The position numbers and the translations under genes are program-made. From Acetobacter senegalensis (lineage in GTDB: Bacteria > Pseudomonadota > Alphaproteobacteria > Acetobacterales > Acetobacteraceae): 64,000 nucleotides of DNA. Shown here one piece after another: positions 55,441-64,000 of the stretch (within the stretch, counting starts at the first letter, position 1; every line of letters begins with the position of its first letter). The notes under the pieces were generated by a model that worked only from the letters and a program-made list of their open reading frames with translations, was not told the origin of the DNA and searched no databases. The stretch covers positions 1-64,000 of the forward strand of contig NZ_LHZU01000141.1 in the NCBI RefSeq assembly GCF_001580995.1. Direction: 5' to 3'.

Positions 55441-55917
55441 TTATTCGGCCTTGATGGCAATATGCCGTTCAGCCGGTTTGCTTTCTGCCTTTTTGGGCAA
55501 CGTAATAGTCAACACACCCTGCTTGAGAGCGGCAGAAATCTTCTCCACATCCACATCTTCCGGAAGCGTGAATGTTTCCTCAAATGCTGCAAACTGACGC
55601 CCGCTAACGTGATGCTTCACGGGCTCTTCCGTGACTGGCTTTTTCTTTTCACCGCTGATTGTCAAAACACCATTGGATGTGCCGAGCTTGATATCTTCCT
55701 CGGAACATCCAGGCACTTCCGCAACAATCTGATAGGCTTTTGCTGTTTCTGTAATGTCAGTTGCCCCAAAACGGTGCGCTGCACTGGCATCGGGTGCCTT
55801 GTAATCTTCAAACAGGCGGCTCATCTGGCGCTGGAGCGCTGTGAACGGATCAGCCACGCGTACGCTCCCAACCGGAACACGCACAACAGGGGAACGACCA
55901 TTTGCTGAATACGTCAT
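55441..55917 (-). CDS. Small heat-shock protein, Hsp20/alpha-crystallin
   Basis: A 158-residue ATP-independent holdase. The alpha-crystallin domain runs from about residue 48 (DITETAKAYQIVAEVPG) to 145, with the EETFTLPEDVDVEKISAAL and GVLTITLPKK (conserved A-x-x-x-n-G-v-L) signatures. The N-terminus (about 1-47) is variable with PFTALQRQMSRLFEDY. The ATG has GAGGAGG upstream. It starts a two-gene unit with the 58-residue protein. No obvious ROSE or CIRCE element was seen in the short leader. Confidence 0.93.
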   Translation of the reverse strand: MTYSANGRSPVVRVPVGSVRVADPFTALQRQMSRLFEDYKAPDASAAHRFGATDITETAKAYQIVAEVPGCSEEDIKLGTSNGVLTISGEKKKPVTEEPVKHHVSGRQFAAFEETFTLPEDVDVEKISAALKQGVLTITLPKKAESKPAERHIAIKAE

Positions 55918-56234
55918 CTCATCCTCCTCTTTCCAGAGGCGCTACCATCCGTAGCCTCTGAACAGGGCGCATGATTTCGTGTTTCCGCTCACTCTCCTTT
56001 GATCCAGATCAATTAATCCGGAGAACAGTCAGAAACGCCGCAATGCGTATATCGCATGGCATGGGTCTTCATTGTTTTATGAAAAACTCTTCCATTTATA
56101 TGAATAAATCAAAACACCCATCCAGACCCACGGCACCGTACAGCAAAAGAGGATAGTACGCCTCCACCCCCTACCAGCTTCAATGACGACCCTCGCGCGC
56201 TGACAGTTGCCTCTTCCCGTTCTTCCTCTTCCAC

Positions 56235-56270
56235 AAAAAAAGACGGCAGAGCTTTTCACTCTGCCGTCTC
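56235..56270 (-). terminator. Rho-independent terminator of the aco operon
   Basis: On the minus strand GAGACGGCAGAG pairs with CTCTGCCGTCT and is followed by TTTTTT, about 60 bases after the acoC stop codon. Confidence 0.9.
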
Positions 56271-56330
56271 CAACCTGACCTTCCGTGAAGACAAAGAAGG
56301 CATCCTGACCGAATGCCTCCTGTGCCCTAA

Positions 56331-57470
56331 TCAGGCAGGCACACGTTCCTTCAGGAACTCTTCCGTCTCTTTATTGACCTCTGATGCTTTTTCCAGCTGA
56401 GGCAGATGCCCCACGCCCGGCAGAATATGTTTCTTTACAGAGGAAGGAACATTATCGGCACCTGCTACAGGCAGCACCTCATCGGCCTCTCCCCAGAAAA
56501 GCTGTACGGGCACTTTCGCCGCATCCAGCACAGGGCGCAGATCATCACCCTGCTCCCCATTGGGGAAGCAGGCCGCAGCAATGGTGCGCAGGGCGTCACG
56601 CGCCCCATCCAGACGGCGGGCACGCATGACGCTATCCACCATCTTCCGGCCTATCAGGCTTTTGTCATGCACCAGCTTTTCAAGTTCCTGCTGCATGGCG
56701 CGGTTCCGGTCCGCTTCAATAAAGCCGGTAATGAACGCCATGTTCACAGCCTTCTCCAGCCCGGCTGGCGCCAACAGGGAAAGAGAAGCGACTTTATCCG
56801 GGTGCTCACGCAGCAATGTGAGCGCAATACCCCCGCCCAGAGAGTGCCCCATAACATGCGCCTTGGGAATGGAGAGTGCCTCCAGCAGATCCCCCACAGC
56901 GCGCGCCAGACCAACAAGAGAACCGTCCTTCACCGCTTTGGTCGATGCACCATGGCCGGGCAGATCAAAGGCTATCACCCGGCGGCCAGAGGCAAGAGCA
57001 TCCTGCGTTAAAAGCCAGTTGCTGATATCACCGCCAAACCCATGAATGAGCAGAAGCGGTAGGTCATCTCCAGTCCCGACATCGCGCACGTTCAGACTAT
57101 ACTCACCAGCCTGCACCTGATGAGGTTCCGTATCGGCAGAGTTTGCTCCCTCCGCTTCTTCACCCGTGCTCTGTTCTGCCTGGAAACGGGTCACAAAAGC
57201 CTCGATATCCGCATCAGACACAGCAGGGTCAGCCAATACGCCAATCAGCGCACCAACGGGCAGCGTTTCACCGGCTGGTGCCACCTGCTTGCGCAGCACC
57301 CCTGCCGTGGGGCTTTCATATCCGCTGGTAATCTTGCTGGTTTCAATATCAGCCAGTTCATCACCCTGCTTCACGCTCTGCCCCGGTTCCACCAGCCAGG
57401 AGGCAAGTTTGCCTTCTGTCATGGCCAGACCGAATTTGGGCATTGTCAGGGGTACAATGGTATTTGTCAT
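56331..57470 (-). CDS. acoC: Acetoin dehydrogenase E2, lipoyl domain fused to alpha/beta hydrolase
   Basis: A 379-residue E2 component. A lipoyl domain (about residues 1-80) has the lipoylated Lys in DIETSKIT. A short acidic linker follows. From about 130 it is an alpha/beta hydrolase fold (LLIHGFGGDISNW, nucleophile GHSLGGGIALTL, closing His in PGVGHLPQLE) rather than a classical acetyltransferase domain. This layout is known for AcoC-type acetoin dehydrogenase components. It follows acoB by three bases. It should transfer the acetyl group to CoA. Confidence 0.92.
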   Translation of the reverse strand: MTNTIVPLTMPKFGLAMTEGKLASWLVEPGQSVKQGDELADIETSKITSGYESPTAGVLRKQVAPAGETLPVGALIGVLADPAVSDADIEAFVTRFQAEQSTGEEAEGANSADTEPHQVQAGEYSLNVRDVGTGDDLPLLLIHGFGGDISNWLLTQDALASGRRVIAFDLPGHGASTKAVKDGSLVGLARAVGDLLEALSIPKAHVMGHSLGGGIALTLLREHPDKVASLSLLAPAGLEKAVNMAFITGFIEADRNRAMQQELEKLVHDKSLIGRKMVDSVMRARRLDGARDALRTIAAACFPNGEQGDDLRPVLDAAKVPVQLFWGEADEVLPVAGADNVPSSVKKHILPGVGHLPQLEKASEVNKETEEFLKERVPA

Positions 57471-57473
57471 GGT

Positions 57474-58502
57474 TCAGGCAACCTCACGCGCATGCTGTTT
57501 CATGACGTTTTTCACAGCAGCTTCAATTTTTTCTGCACTGGGCATATAGAGTTTTTCAAGCGGTGTAGAAAATGGCACTGGCGTATGCGGTGGCACAACC
57601 CGCACAATCGGAGCCTTAAGCGCCCCAAAGGCACGTTCCGCCACAAGGGCTGAAATATCGCAGGCCATGTTGCAGCGTGGGCTGGATTCATCCACCACCA
57701 CAAGGCGGCCCGTTTCTTCCACACATTCCAGAATGGTGTCTTCATCAAACGGGGATGTGGTGCGGGGGTCGATCACGGTACAGGTAATACCCTGTTTTTC
57801 CAGCCGATCCGCAGCTTCATTCGCCATGCCAACCATGCGACCAATGGCCACAATGGTCACATCCTCCCCTTCGCGCGTCAGGTTCGCCTCCCCAAACGGG
57901 ATGGTGTAGGATTCATCAGGAACATCTTCCTCATCATCATACATCACCTTGTTTTCAAGGAAGATGACCGGATCATCATCACGGATGGCTTCAATCAGCA
58001 GCCCCTTGGCCTCATACGGTGAGGAAGGAATAACCACTTTCAGCCCCGGAATATGCGTAAACAGCGGATAAAGGGACTGGCTGTGCTGCGCGGCCGCATT
58101 GAACCCGGCGCCATACATGGCACGGATAACCATGGGCGTGCGGGCCTTGCCGCCAAACATATACCGGAACTTGGCTGCCTGATTAAGCACCTGATCCAGA
58201 CAGGACCCGATAAAATCAACAAACATCAGTTCTGCCACCGGGCGCAGGCCCGTTGCCGCAGCACCTGCTGCTGCCCCAATGTAGGAGGCTTCCGAGATCG
58301 GGGTATCCAGCACACGGTCTTCCCCAAATTCGGTCAGGAGACCCTTGGTCACCCCCAGCACGCCACCCCACGCATCCTTCACGCCGGATGTGCCGCCACG
58401 GCCGCCAGCCACATCTTCCCCCATCAGGATCACGCGCGGATCACGCCGCATTTCCTGCCGCAGGGCTTCATTAATGGCCTGACGAAAACTCTTTTTACTC
58501 AT
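57474..58502 (-). CDS. acoB: Acetoin dehydrogenase E1 beta subunit
   Basis: The beta subunit of the thiamine diphosphate-dependent acetoin:lipoamide oxidoreductase, 342 residues from the ATG at 58502 (MSKKSFRQAINEALRQEM). MGEDVAGGRGGTSG, the DTPISEASYIGAAAGAAATG block and the C-terminal ESSPRCNMACDISALVAE are typical of alpha2beta2 E1 beta chains. A frame start at 58538 adds 12 residues without support. It lies between acoA and acoC on one strand. Confidence 0.93.
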   Translation of the reverse strand: MSKKSFRQAINEALRQEMRRDPRVILMGEDVAGGRGGTSGVKDAWGGVLGVTKGLLTEFGEDRVLDTPISEASYIGAAAGAAATGLRPVAELMFVDFIGSCLDQVLNQAAKFRYMFGGKARTPMVIRAMYGAGFNAAAQHSQSLYPLFTHIPGLKVVIPSSPYEAKGLLIEAIRDDDPVIFLENKVMYDDEEDVPDESYTIPFGEANLTREGEDVTIVAIGRMVGMANEAADRLEKQGITCTVIDPRTTSPFDEDTILECVEETGRLVVVDESSPRCNMACDISALVAERAFGALKAPIVRVVPPHTPVPFSTPLEKLYMPSAEKIEAAVKNVMKQHAREVA

Positions 58503-58609
58503 TGTCTTTTCGTCCTTCTGTCCTGCCGGGCCGCACAATAATGCTATAACTGCTTACTGCGTTTATAGTGTGCTGCCAGCCGGCTCTGTTTCTGTTTGCC
58601 AGGTGGGGC

Positions 58610-59575
58610 TCAGTATTTCACATACACATCAGCCATCAGGGCTGAGTCTTCCGGCCATGGTGCTGCCTTGGCGGCAATCACGGAGCTTTCAACTTCATCC
58701 GCCACGGCTGCATCAATGTCATCCAGCGCGCTGGCTTCCAGCAGCCCGGCAGATGTCACCCGCTCACGGAAATGCTTCAGGCAATCATGGTTTTCTTTTT
58801 CTTCCGCCACTTCACCAGCAGCGCGATAGCTCATGGCATCGCCTTCAAAATGCCCATACCACCGGCTGAGATGCACATGCAGCATCACCGGCCCCTTGCC
58901 TGAACGGGCATAGTCAACGGCTTCACGTGCTGTTTCATACACGGCAAAGAAATCCGTGCCGTCACATTCCATGTAAGGCATACCAAACCCGGCGGCGCGG
59001 TCTTTCTGTGTGCCTGAACATGCATAAGACGCACCTGTGGCTTCACCGTATCCGTTATCTTCCACCACAAACACGGCTGGCAGTTTCCACACACTGGCCA
59101 GATTGAGGCTTTCAAGGGTAAAGCCCTCGTTTGAAGCGCCATCTCCATAAAAGGCAATGGCCACGCCATTATCTTTCAGAATTTTATGGGAAAGGGCCGC
59201 ACCGCAGATCAGCGGCGGGCCGCCACCAACAATCCCATTGGCGCCCAGCATACCCTTGGAGAGATCCGCAATATGCATGGAGCCCCCCTTGCCCCGGCAC
59301 ACGCCCGTCTGGCGGCCGTAGATTTCAGCCATCATGCCGCCAACATCCACGCCCTTGGCAATGCAATGCCCGTGGCCGCGGTGTGTGCTGGCAATGGTGT
59401 CATTATCCGTCAGATGCGCGCACACGCCCACTGCGGACGCTTCCTCGCCACAGTAAAGATGTACGAAGCCGGGAATTTCCCCTGTGGCAAATTCCACATG
59501 CAGCCGTTCTTCAAAGGCGCGAATGGTGCGCATGGCCCGATACGACTGAAGCAGTGTTTCTCTGGCAATCTGCAT
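58610..59575 (-). CDS. acoA: Acetoin dehydrogenase E1 alpha subunit
   Basis: The ThDP-binding alpha subunit, 321 residues. HRGHGHCIAKGVDV and the ThDP motif GDGASNEGFTLESLNLAS (GDG ... N) are intact, and EDNGYGEATG follows. The complex cleaves acetoin to acetaldehyde and acetyl-CoA, a catabolic route for acetoin in acetic acid bacteria. It is the first gene of acoABC. Neither an E3 gene nor the activator acoR lies in the window. AAGGA precedes the ATG. Confidence 0.93.
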   Translation of the reverse strand: MQIARETLLQSYRAMRTIRAFEERLHVEFATGEIPGFVHLYCGEEASAVGVCAHLTDNDTIASTHRGHGHCIAKGVDVGGMMAEIYGRQTGVCRGKGGSMHIADLSKGMLGANGIVGGGPPLICGAALSHKILKDNGVAIAFYGDGASNEGFTLESLNLASVWKLPAVFVVEDNGYGEATGASYACSGTQKDRAAGFGMPYMECDGTDFFAVYETAREAVDYARSGKGPVMLHVHLSRWYGHFEGDAMSYRAAGEVAEEKENHDCLKHFRERVTSAGLLEASALDDIDAAVADEVESSVIAAKAAPWPEDSALMADVYVKY

Positions 59576-59868
59576 GGTGGAGATCCTTCCCCTTATTATT
59601 GAGCGTTATGACCCGAAAGTTAGAGTGCCAACGCCCCCATGTTACGTACCGTTGCGCATACGTCAGCTCAATTCATGCGATTCACGCATATGTGAATTTC
59701 TTAATTTTTATGATACACTTTTGTTACTCCGTAACCGGCCTCGGCATGAGAATTGAAGGAATGGAAGCCACCTCGTCGCCTTACTTTTGCAGCCCATCCC
59801 GGCTATAATTTTCACACTTCTGAAAAGAGTTTGTGAGGAAAAATGCCTCACCTTGCCGGAGACGACAA
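59576..59868. other. Divergent promoter region of acoA and truncated hemoglobin
   Basis: About 290 bases. An imperfect dyad AATTCATGCG ... CGCATATGTGAATT (59671-59699) could be a regulator site. No sigma-54-type -24/-12 element was found on the acoA strand. No gene. Confidence 0.45.
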
Positions 59869-60249
59869 ATGCAGCCGCCCATTCCCCGCATTCCGGATGA
59901 GACACTCCGCAAGCTGATTGCCGTCTTCTATGCGCGCGTGCGCAAGGACCCTTTGATTGGCCCGGTCTTCAACGCATCCATTTCCGATTGGAACGCTCAT
60001 CAGGACACATTGTTCCATTTCTGGGCCTCCCTTCTGTATGGCAACACCGGCTATAACGGACGCCCGGTGCCAGCCCATTTCAAGCACCGCGAGCACATGA
60101 CGCCTGAGGCCTTCACGCGGTGGCTGACGCTCTGGCGCCAGACCACCACAGAACTCCTTACGCCGGAGGCTGCTGCGCTATTACAAAACCGGGCTGAATG
60201 CATCGGCAACAGCTTCCAGCGCGCCATGTCCTTTCAAAGTGGCGTGTAG
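59869..60249 (+). CDS. Group III truncated hemoglobin
   Basis: A 126-residue heme protein. The B-helix region LRKLIAVFYARVRKDPLIGPVF, the SDWNAHQDTLFHFWASLLYG segment and PVPAHFKHREHMTPEAFTRW (with the proximal His in the second half) match group III truncated hemoglobins. Some relatives bind oxygen or nitric oxide. The ATG at 59869 has GGAGA about 9 bases upstream; a frame start 12 codons earlier is not supported. Divergent from acoA, possibly sharing regulation. Confidence 0.9.
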   Translation: MQPPIPRIPDETLRKLIAVFYARVRKDPLIGPVFNASISDWNAHQDTLFHFWASLLYGNTGYNGRPVPAHFKHREHMTPEAFTRWLTLWRQTTTELLTPEAAALLQNRAECIGNSFQRAMSFQSGV

Positions 60250-60379
60250 CGCGGTCTGACCCGCCACATCATCAGGAACAGTGGGGCTCTTTTCCTGAAA
60301 ATCTGCGGGGTTCAGCCCCATTTTCACCATGAAAACCCGTTAACCCTCCGGCACATTCCTTCTGCCGGACACACCCCGT

Positions 60380-61561
60380 ATGCACCCTACAGGTTCCGAG
60401 GCCCTCTCACCCCCGCCCCGGCAGCGCAACAGGCGAATTGATCTGCTAAGGGGCGTCGCCATTCTGCTGGTGCTGTTTCACCATTTCTGCATCGCCTACC
60501 CGCTCAACCATTCCTCACTTGCCATGCTGCTAACGCCAGAAGGCGTGCGTGCCGTCGCCCGCAACGGTAATTATGGCGTAACGCTCTTTTTTGTCATTTC
60601 CGGCTTTCTGATCACCGGCAACGCACTGGCCCGGTGGGGGAGCCTTGCCGCGCTGGATGCCCGGTCTTTCTACGCCTTTCGCATAGCGCGCATTGTGCCC
60701 TGCCTGCTTCTGCTCCTGTGTGTGGTGAATGCTCTGGCGCTGGCAGGCCTACCCATTTTCGCCACACATATCCCCGGCATGTCACCACTGGCCGCCATGA
60801 TACGCGCCAACCTTGCCGCCCTTACCTTCAGCACAAATGTGTTTATTGCCCACCATGGCTGGGCCAATTACGCATTGGGTGTTCTATGGTCTCTCTCGGT
60901 GGAAGAAGTGTTTTACATCACCTTTCCACTTGTGGCTCTTCTGCTGCGCAGGCTGCCATTCATTCTGGTCTTCTGGGCCCTGATCGCCCTGATTGGTCCG
61001 TTCTACCGCATGGCCCATCAGAATGATGAATCCGGTTTTCTGTTCGCTTATTTTGCCTCTTTTGATGGCATCGCCATTGGCTGCATCGCCGCCGTTCTGG
61101 CCTCCAGATGGCGGTTGAATGAACGAATGGCGCGCATCCTCCAGCCTGTCGTCCTTGCGGGTATGGTAACGCTTTACCTCTATCGCTCAATTGGGGGCAC
61201 CAACATCTGGGGCGTATCCGCCATGGCGCTTGGCACGGCCCTGCTGCTGATAGCCTCTGTTCCGCATGCGGAGGGGCGCTTCATCTCCCACGTGCGGTTA
61301 TTACGCACTGTGGAATGGACTGGCCGCCTGAGTTACGAACTTTACCTGTTCCACCTGATTATTCTGGGGCTTTTACGCACCATTCTGCCTGCCAGCACCA
61401 TCAGCGCTACCGGGCCTGATCGGCTGATGATACTGGCCGTTTTCTTCGCTGCGTCCTGTGGCGTTTCCAGTTTGATTGGACGCTTCTTTGCCGAGCCCCT
61501 TAACCAGACACTCAGGGCGCGCCTGAAACAGCAACCACCAAAAATAGTAATTGAAAACTGA
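60380..61561 (+). CDS. Acyltransferase 3 family membrane protein
   Basis: A 393-residue membrane protein with about 10 helices. The opening RRIDLLRGVAILLVLFHHFC is the family's first helix with the active-site-type His, and NYGVTLFFVISGFLITG and WSLSVEEVFYITFPLVALL follow. This family (OafB/OatA-like) acylates glycans, lipopolysaccharide or polysaccharides, so it might decorate cell envelope or exopolysaccharide. No clear Shine-Dalgarno sequence precedes the ATG. Transcribed alone and convergent with the ABC transporter. Confidence 0.9.
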   Translation: MHPTGSEALSPPPRQRNRRIDLLRGVAILLVLFHHFCIAYPLNHSSLAMLLTPEGVRAVARNGNYGVTLFFVISGFLITGNALARWGSLAALDARSFYAFRIARIVPCLLLLLCVVNALALAGLPIFATHIPGMSPLAAMIRANLAALTFSTNVFIAHHGWANYALGVLWSLSVEEVFYITFPLVALLLRRLPFILVFWALIALIGPFYRMAHQNDESGFLFAYFASFDGIAIGCIAAVLASRWRLNERMARILQPVVLAGMVTLYLYRSIGGTNIWGVSAMALGTALLLIASVPHAEGRFISHVRLLRTVEWTGRLSYELYLFHLIILGLLRTILPASTISATGPDRLMILAVFFAASCGVSSLIGRFFAEPLNQTLRARLKQQPPKIVIEN

Positions 61562-61734
61562 TAAATTTGAAGGGAATGGTTTGAACGCCCGATGCCGCGC
61601 ATCGGCGCTCATGGCCAGTTCACTAAGACGCCACAAGGCCGCTTGGCCGACAGTCATACTCTCTGCCACGCGGCAATCTGCCGTCACAGTTTCCGTCATC
61701 CTGCTTCAGTAAAAAAGCAGGATGATGGCCTGCA

Positions 61735-63300
61735 TTACGGGGCTGCCAAGGGTTCAATAGGCCAATCCACCCGCGCCAGCGCACGTGGGGCCAACCATGC
61801 CATGATCGCAGAAAAGGGAAGCCCCACGAACAGAAGCCTCCACAACCATTCGGGTAGCGAATGTTCGGTAAACAGCAGGGTAACGCCCAACTGCACACAG
61901 ACAAAACTGCCCAGAAGATTGAAGACATGAATAACACCGGGGCGTGTTTGCCGGGTAAAGAGCAAAGGCAGGCTGGGCAGGTAACTGGCCCCCACCATGA
62001 CTGAAAAAATTGCCCCCATGCACAAAGGTAGTTCTGCCCACTTCTCAGCCCCAAACGCAATGCCCAACGGCGCGCAGAACAGCGCCGCCAGTGCTGCTGT
62101 CTGCACCGCCCGTTTGGCGTGTGTGGTATAAAGTGCACGCGCAAAGTCCGCCCGTGTGCCGTAACCTGCCAGATTGAGCAGAAAAGGCCAGTCCGCCCGC
62201 ACCAGCATCCATGACGCCAGACCATTGGCCGAAATCATGCAGATCATCTGCGGTGCCATCAGCATGGATTTTCTGATAGCGGCCCAATGCAGCATGCCGC
62301 CTGTCTGGAAGGCTTCAAAAACTACGTTCATGATAAAAAGAGCAATCAGAACAACCACACTGCTTGCCAGAAACCCGGCAGGCCCCGGCGTAACCATGGT
62401 GTTGGGCACGGGCGGCTTGCGCAACCATGGGAACTGCCACTGCATCAGGCGCATGATCCCGCTGCCAGCCTGCACATCACTTGAGGGTTTGATCGCACCG
62501 GACTGTATGGCAGGAGAAGCCCCACCCCCGTAGCCAGCTCCAGATGCTCCCTCCGCAACAAATCCTCTTTCGGCAAGCCCTCCTTGCGGGCGGGATGCTG
62601 GGAACCGTGCCTTGGCCGCCTGAAGGACTTTCCGCCTGTTTTCATAACTGGTCGATGCGGCTGTTAATGCGTCCCCTCCTGGCAGAGCCACAGGCTGAGG
62701 CCGATGACTAAGTTCGATCACGGTCAGGGCAAGCCCTACCGCCAGAAGTCCCGCCGCCACATACCATGGTGCTGATAGAATACGCTCCTGCGCCTGCGGA
62801 AACATGAAGGCGACAAACAACACAAACACCATGAACATTCGCAACCAGCGAACGGGCTTGCGCAGGTTTTTAGGGCCGGTCATATCGCCGCTTACGCCCA
62901 ACGCTAGACAGATGGCTTCCTGCGCCAGCACGTTCAAAAACGGTGCACCAAGACGAAGCAGAGGAACCGCCAGCAAAAGCACCACCGCCGCCAGAACAAG
63001 CAGCGCGGCCCCGTATTCAGCCTCAATCATGCCCGGCGTCATGCTGGCAAGGGGGCTCCTCACCTGCCGCCAATACTGGCATGCCACCCCGGTAATGGCT
63101 GCCTGCAAGCCAAGCCACCACCATGTACCAAAGGATTGCGGCAATTTGAACAGACCATTCTGCCAATGCGTGGCGGAGTGATCGGTAAAGGCGATGAACA
63201 ACGCCACGCCCGTCCATAACAGGCCGGTAAGTAACGTATAGTTTTCCCGCCAGAAGATGGGCGTGGCATACAGCCGCAACGCATGCAGGATATTTTTCAT
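61735..63300 (-). CDS. ABC transporter permease
   Basis: A 521-residue integral membrane protein with about 12 membrane helices in two halves (helices to about residue 180, then a Gly/Pro/Ala-rich cytoplasmic linker of about residues 190-290, then further helices). The long linker is of low complexity (GGLAERGFVAEGASGAGYGG). No specific family signature was seen. Its ATG overlaps the ATPase stop codon (63297-63300), so it is the partner of that ATPase. Substrate unknown. Confidence 0.78.
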   Translation of the reverse strand: MKNILHALRLYATPIFWRENYTLLTGLLWTGVALFIAFTDHSATHWQNGLFKLPQSFGTWWWLGLQAAITGVACQYWRQVRSPLASMTPGMIEAEYGAALLVLAAVVLLLAVPLLRLGAPFLNVLAQEAICLALGVSGDMTGPKNLRKPVRWLRMFMVFVLFVAFMFPQAQERILSAPWYVAAGLLAVGLALTVIELSHRPQPVALPGGDALTAASTSYENRRKVLQAAKARFPASRPQGGLAERGFVAEGASGAGYGGGASPAIQSGAIKPSSDVQAGSGIMRLMQWQFPWLRKPPVPNTMVTPGPAGFLASSVVVLIALFIMNVVFEAFQTGGMLHWAAIRKSMLMAPQMICMISANGLASWMLVRADWPFLLNLAGYGTRADFARALYTTHAKRAVQTAALAALFCAPLGIAFGAEKWAELPLCMGAIFSVMVGASYLPSLPLLFTRQTRPGVIHVFNLLGSFVCVQLGVTLLFTEHSLPEWLWRLLFVGLPFSAIMAWLAPRALARVDWPIEPLAAP

Positions 63301-64000
63301 CGTGACAGCGCCAGAAACAGTGTTTCCACATCCGGCTGCTGCACGGCCACGCCCTGCCCCAAGGCGGCATCATCCAGCCCCGGTTGCCAGCCAGAAACCC
63401 ACACCCCGCCATCTTCTGCCAGCGCCAGCACTTGCACCCCCCACTCGGGCCGTGGCAATGCGGACAGGTGCCTCACCTGCCCCTGCAACACGGCTTCAGA
63501 CACATCCAGCACAATCTGCCCGCGCCGCATGATGACAAAGCGATCACAGATATTTTCAAGATCAGAGATGATATGAGAGGAAATCAGGACCGTAGCACCA
63601 TGCTGGTGCGCATATTCCGGCAGCAGGCGCATAAAATCATGCCGTGCCTGAGGGTCCAGACTGGCAACGGGTTCATCCAGCACAATCAGGTCAGGCCGGA
63701 AGCGGAGCGCCAGAACAATGGCCAGGCGTTGCCTTTCCCCACCCGAGAGGGATTTGATACGCGCGGTAGGGTCCAGTGCCGCCCATTCCAGCCACCGATC
63801 ATCCTGAGGCGTGTCAGCGGGCCGATACCCGGCCAGATAGGTCAGCAGTTCCCCCACCCTAAACCATGTAAATCCTGTCAGGGTTTGCGGCACGAACCCT
63901 ATACGGTTGCGCACTTGCGGCGTGAGGGAATTTACATCCTCACCAAACAAGCGGATTTGCCCGGCATCGGCTGAAAGAAACCCCAGCAGACAACCAATCA
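63297..64000 (-). CDS. ABC transporter ATP-binding protein, 5' end outside the window
   Basis: The frame stays open to the window edge, so the start (including Walker A) lies beyond 64000. The visible 234 residues hold the Q-loop (GFVPQTLTGFTW), the ABC signature LSGGERQRLAIV, Walker B DLIVLDEPVASLDP and the H-loop VLISSHI. Its C-terminal 60 residues are a specific tail (WVSGWQPGLDDAALG). The TTG at 63950 is an internal codon, not the start. Translationally coupled to the permease. Confidence 0.92.
   Translation of the reverse strand, partial: IGCLLGFLSADAGQIRLFGEDVNSLTPQVRNRIGFVPQTLTGFTWFRVGELLTYLAGYRPADTPQDDRWLEWAALDPTARIKSLSGGERQRLAIVLALRFRPDLIVLDEPVASLDPQARHDFMRLLPEYAHQHGATVLISSHIISDLENICDRFVIMRRGQIVLDVSEAVLQGQVRHLSALPRPEWGVQVLALAEDGGVWVSGWQPGLDDAALGQGVAVQQPDVETLFLALSR

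Overview
The window looks like an acetic acid bacterium (Acetobacteraceae), most likely Acetobacter or a close relative. This is inferred from gene content, not from a marker gene: a Tat-exported gluconolactonase-type protein, a Hint-domain surface protein, an acetoin dehydrogenase operon with a lipoyl/hydrolase E2, a type II NADH dehydrogenase, a TrxB-like ferredoxin-NADP reductase, a dadX/dadA-type alanine pair, and moderately high G+C. It is dense chromosomal DNA with mostly housekeeping genes. There is no complete insertion sequence, prophage, rRNA operon or CRISPR array.

Layout. 1-4.7 kb: the 3' part of an aldose epimerase, glnA and glnB on the minus strand, an aminotransferase and tRNA-His. 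5.3-8.9 kb: an accessory locus with a GT2 glycosyltransferase converging on a tightly overlapping operon (acyl-CoA dehydrogenase-like protein, PIG-L deacetylase, NodS-like methyltransferase). 8.9-9.7 kb: an A+T-rich gap with an unlisted 57-residue membrane protein, a short palindrome and a possible 163-bp MITE-like remnant. 9.7-21 kb: POT peptide transporter, isocitrate dehydrogenase, ferredoxin-NADP reductase, alanine racemase plus D-amino acid dehydrogenase, a small Lys/His-rich exported protein, phosphoglucomutase, and a MarR-acetyltransferase fusion divergent from a class A beta-lactamase. 21-27 kb: typA, a feoA-feoB-small Cys-rich protein operon, and an MFS transporter. 27-33.6 kb: gluconolactonase-type protein, pyruvate kinase, SH3 protein, a MoeB/ThiF plus DsrE pair, and DUF2939 and DUF3126 proteins. 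33.8-42 kb: a small secreted protein, an alginate-export-type porin, an OPT transporter, and a TonB-dependent siderophore receptor behind Fur-like boxes. 42.6-49.4 kb: an alpha/beta hydrolase, a large FAD protein, two cation diffusion facilitators and a ClC channel. 49.4-55.9 kb: the Hint protein, a CobW GTPase plus WD40 pair, ndh, and hsp20 with a tiny partner. 56.3-64 kb: acoABC, truncated hemoglobin, an acyltransferase, and an ABC transporter cut by the window edge.

Themes. Nitrogen control (glnB-glnA), D-alanine turnover (alr-dadA), and iron/metal handling (feoAB plus Cys-rich protein, siderophore receptor, two CDF exporters, CobW chaperone) recur. The least explained parts are the four-gene glycosyltransferase/deacetylase/methyltransferase/dehydrogenase locus, the MarR-GNAT/beta-lactamase locus with its 19-bp palindrome, the mosaic Hint protein, and the CobW-WD40 pair. 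Many start sites were moved inward from the longest reading frame because a Shine-Dalgarno sequence and the family's usual length favoured the internal start. Function calls rest on motif and family recognition by eye; no database search was possible.
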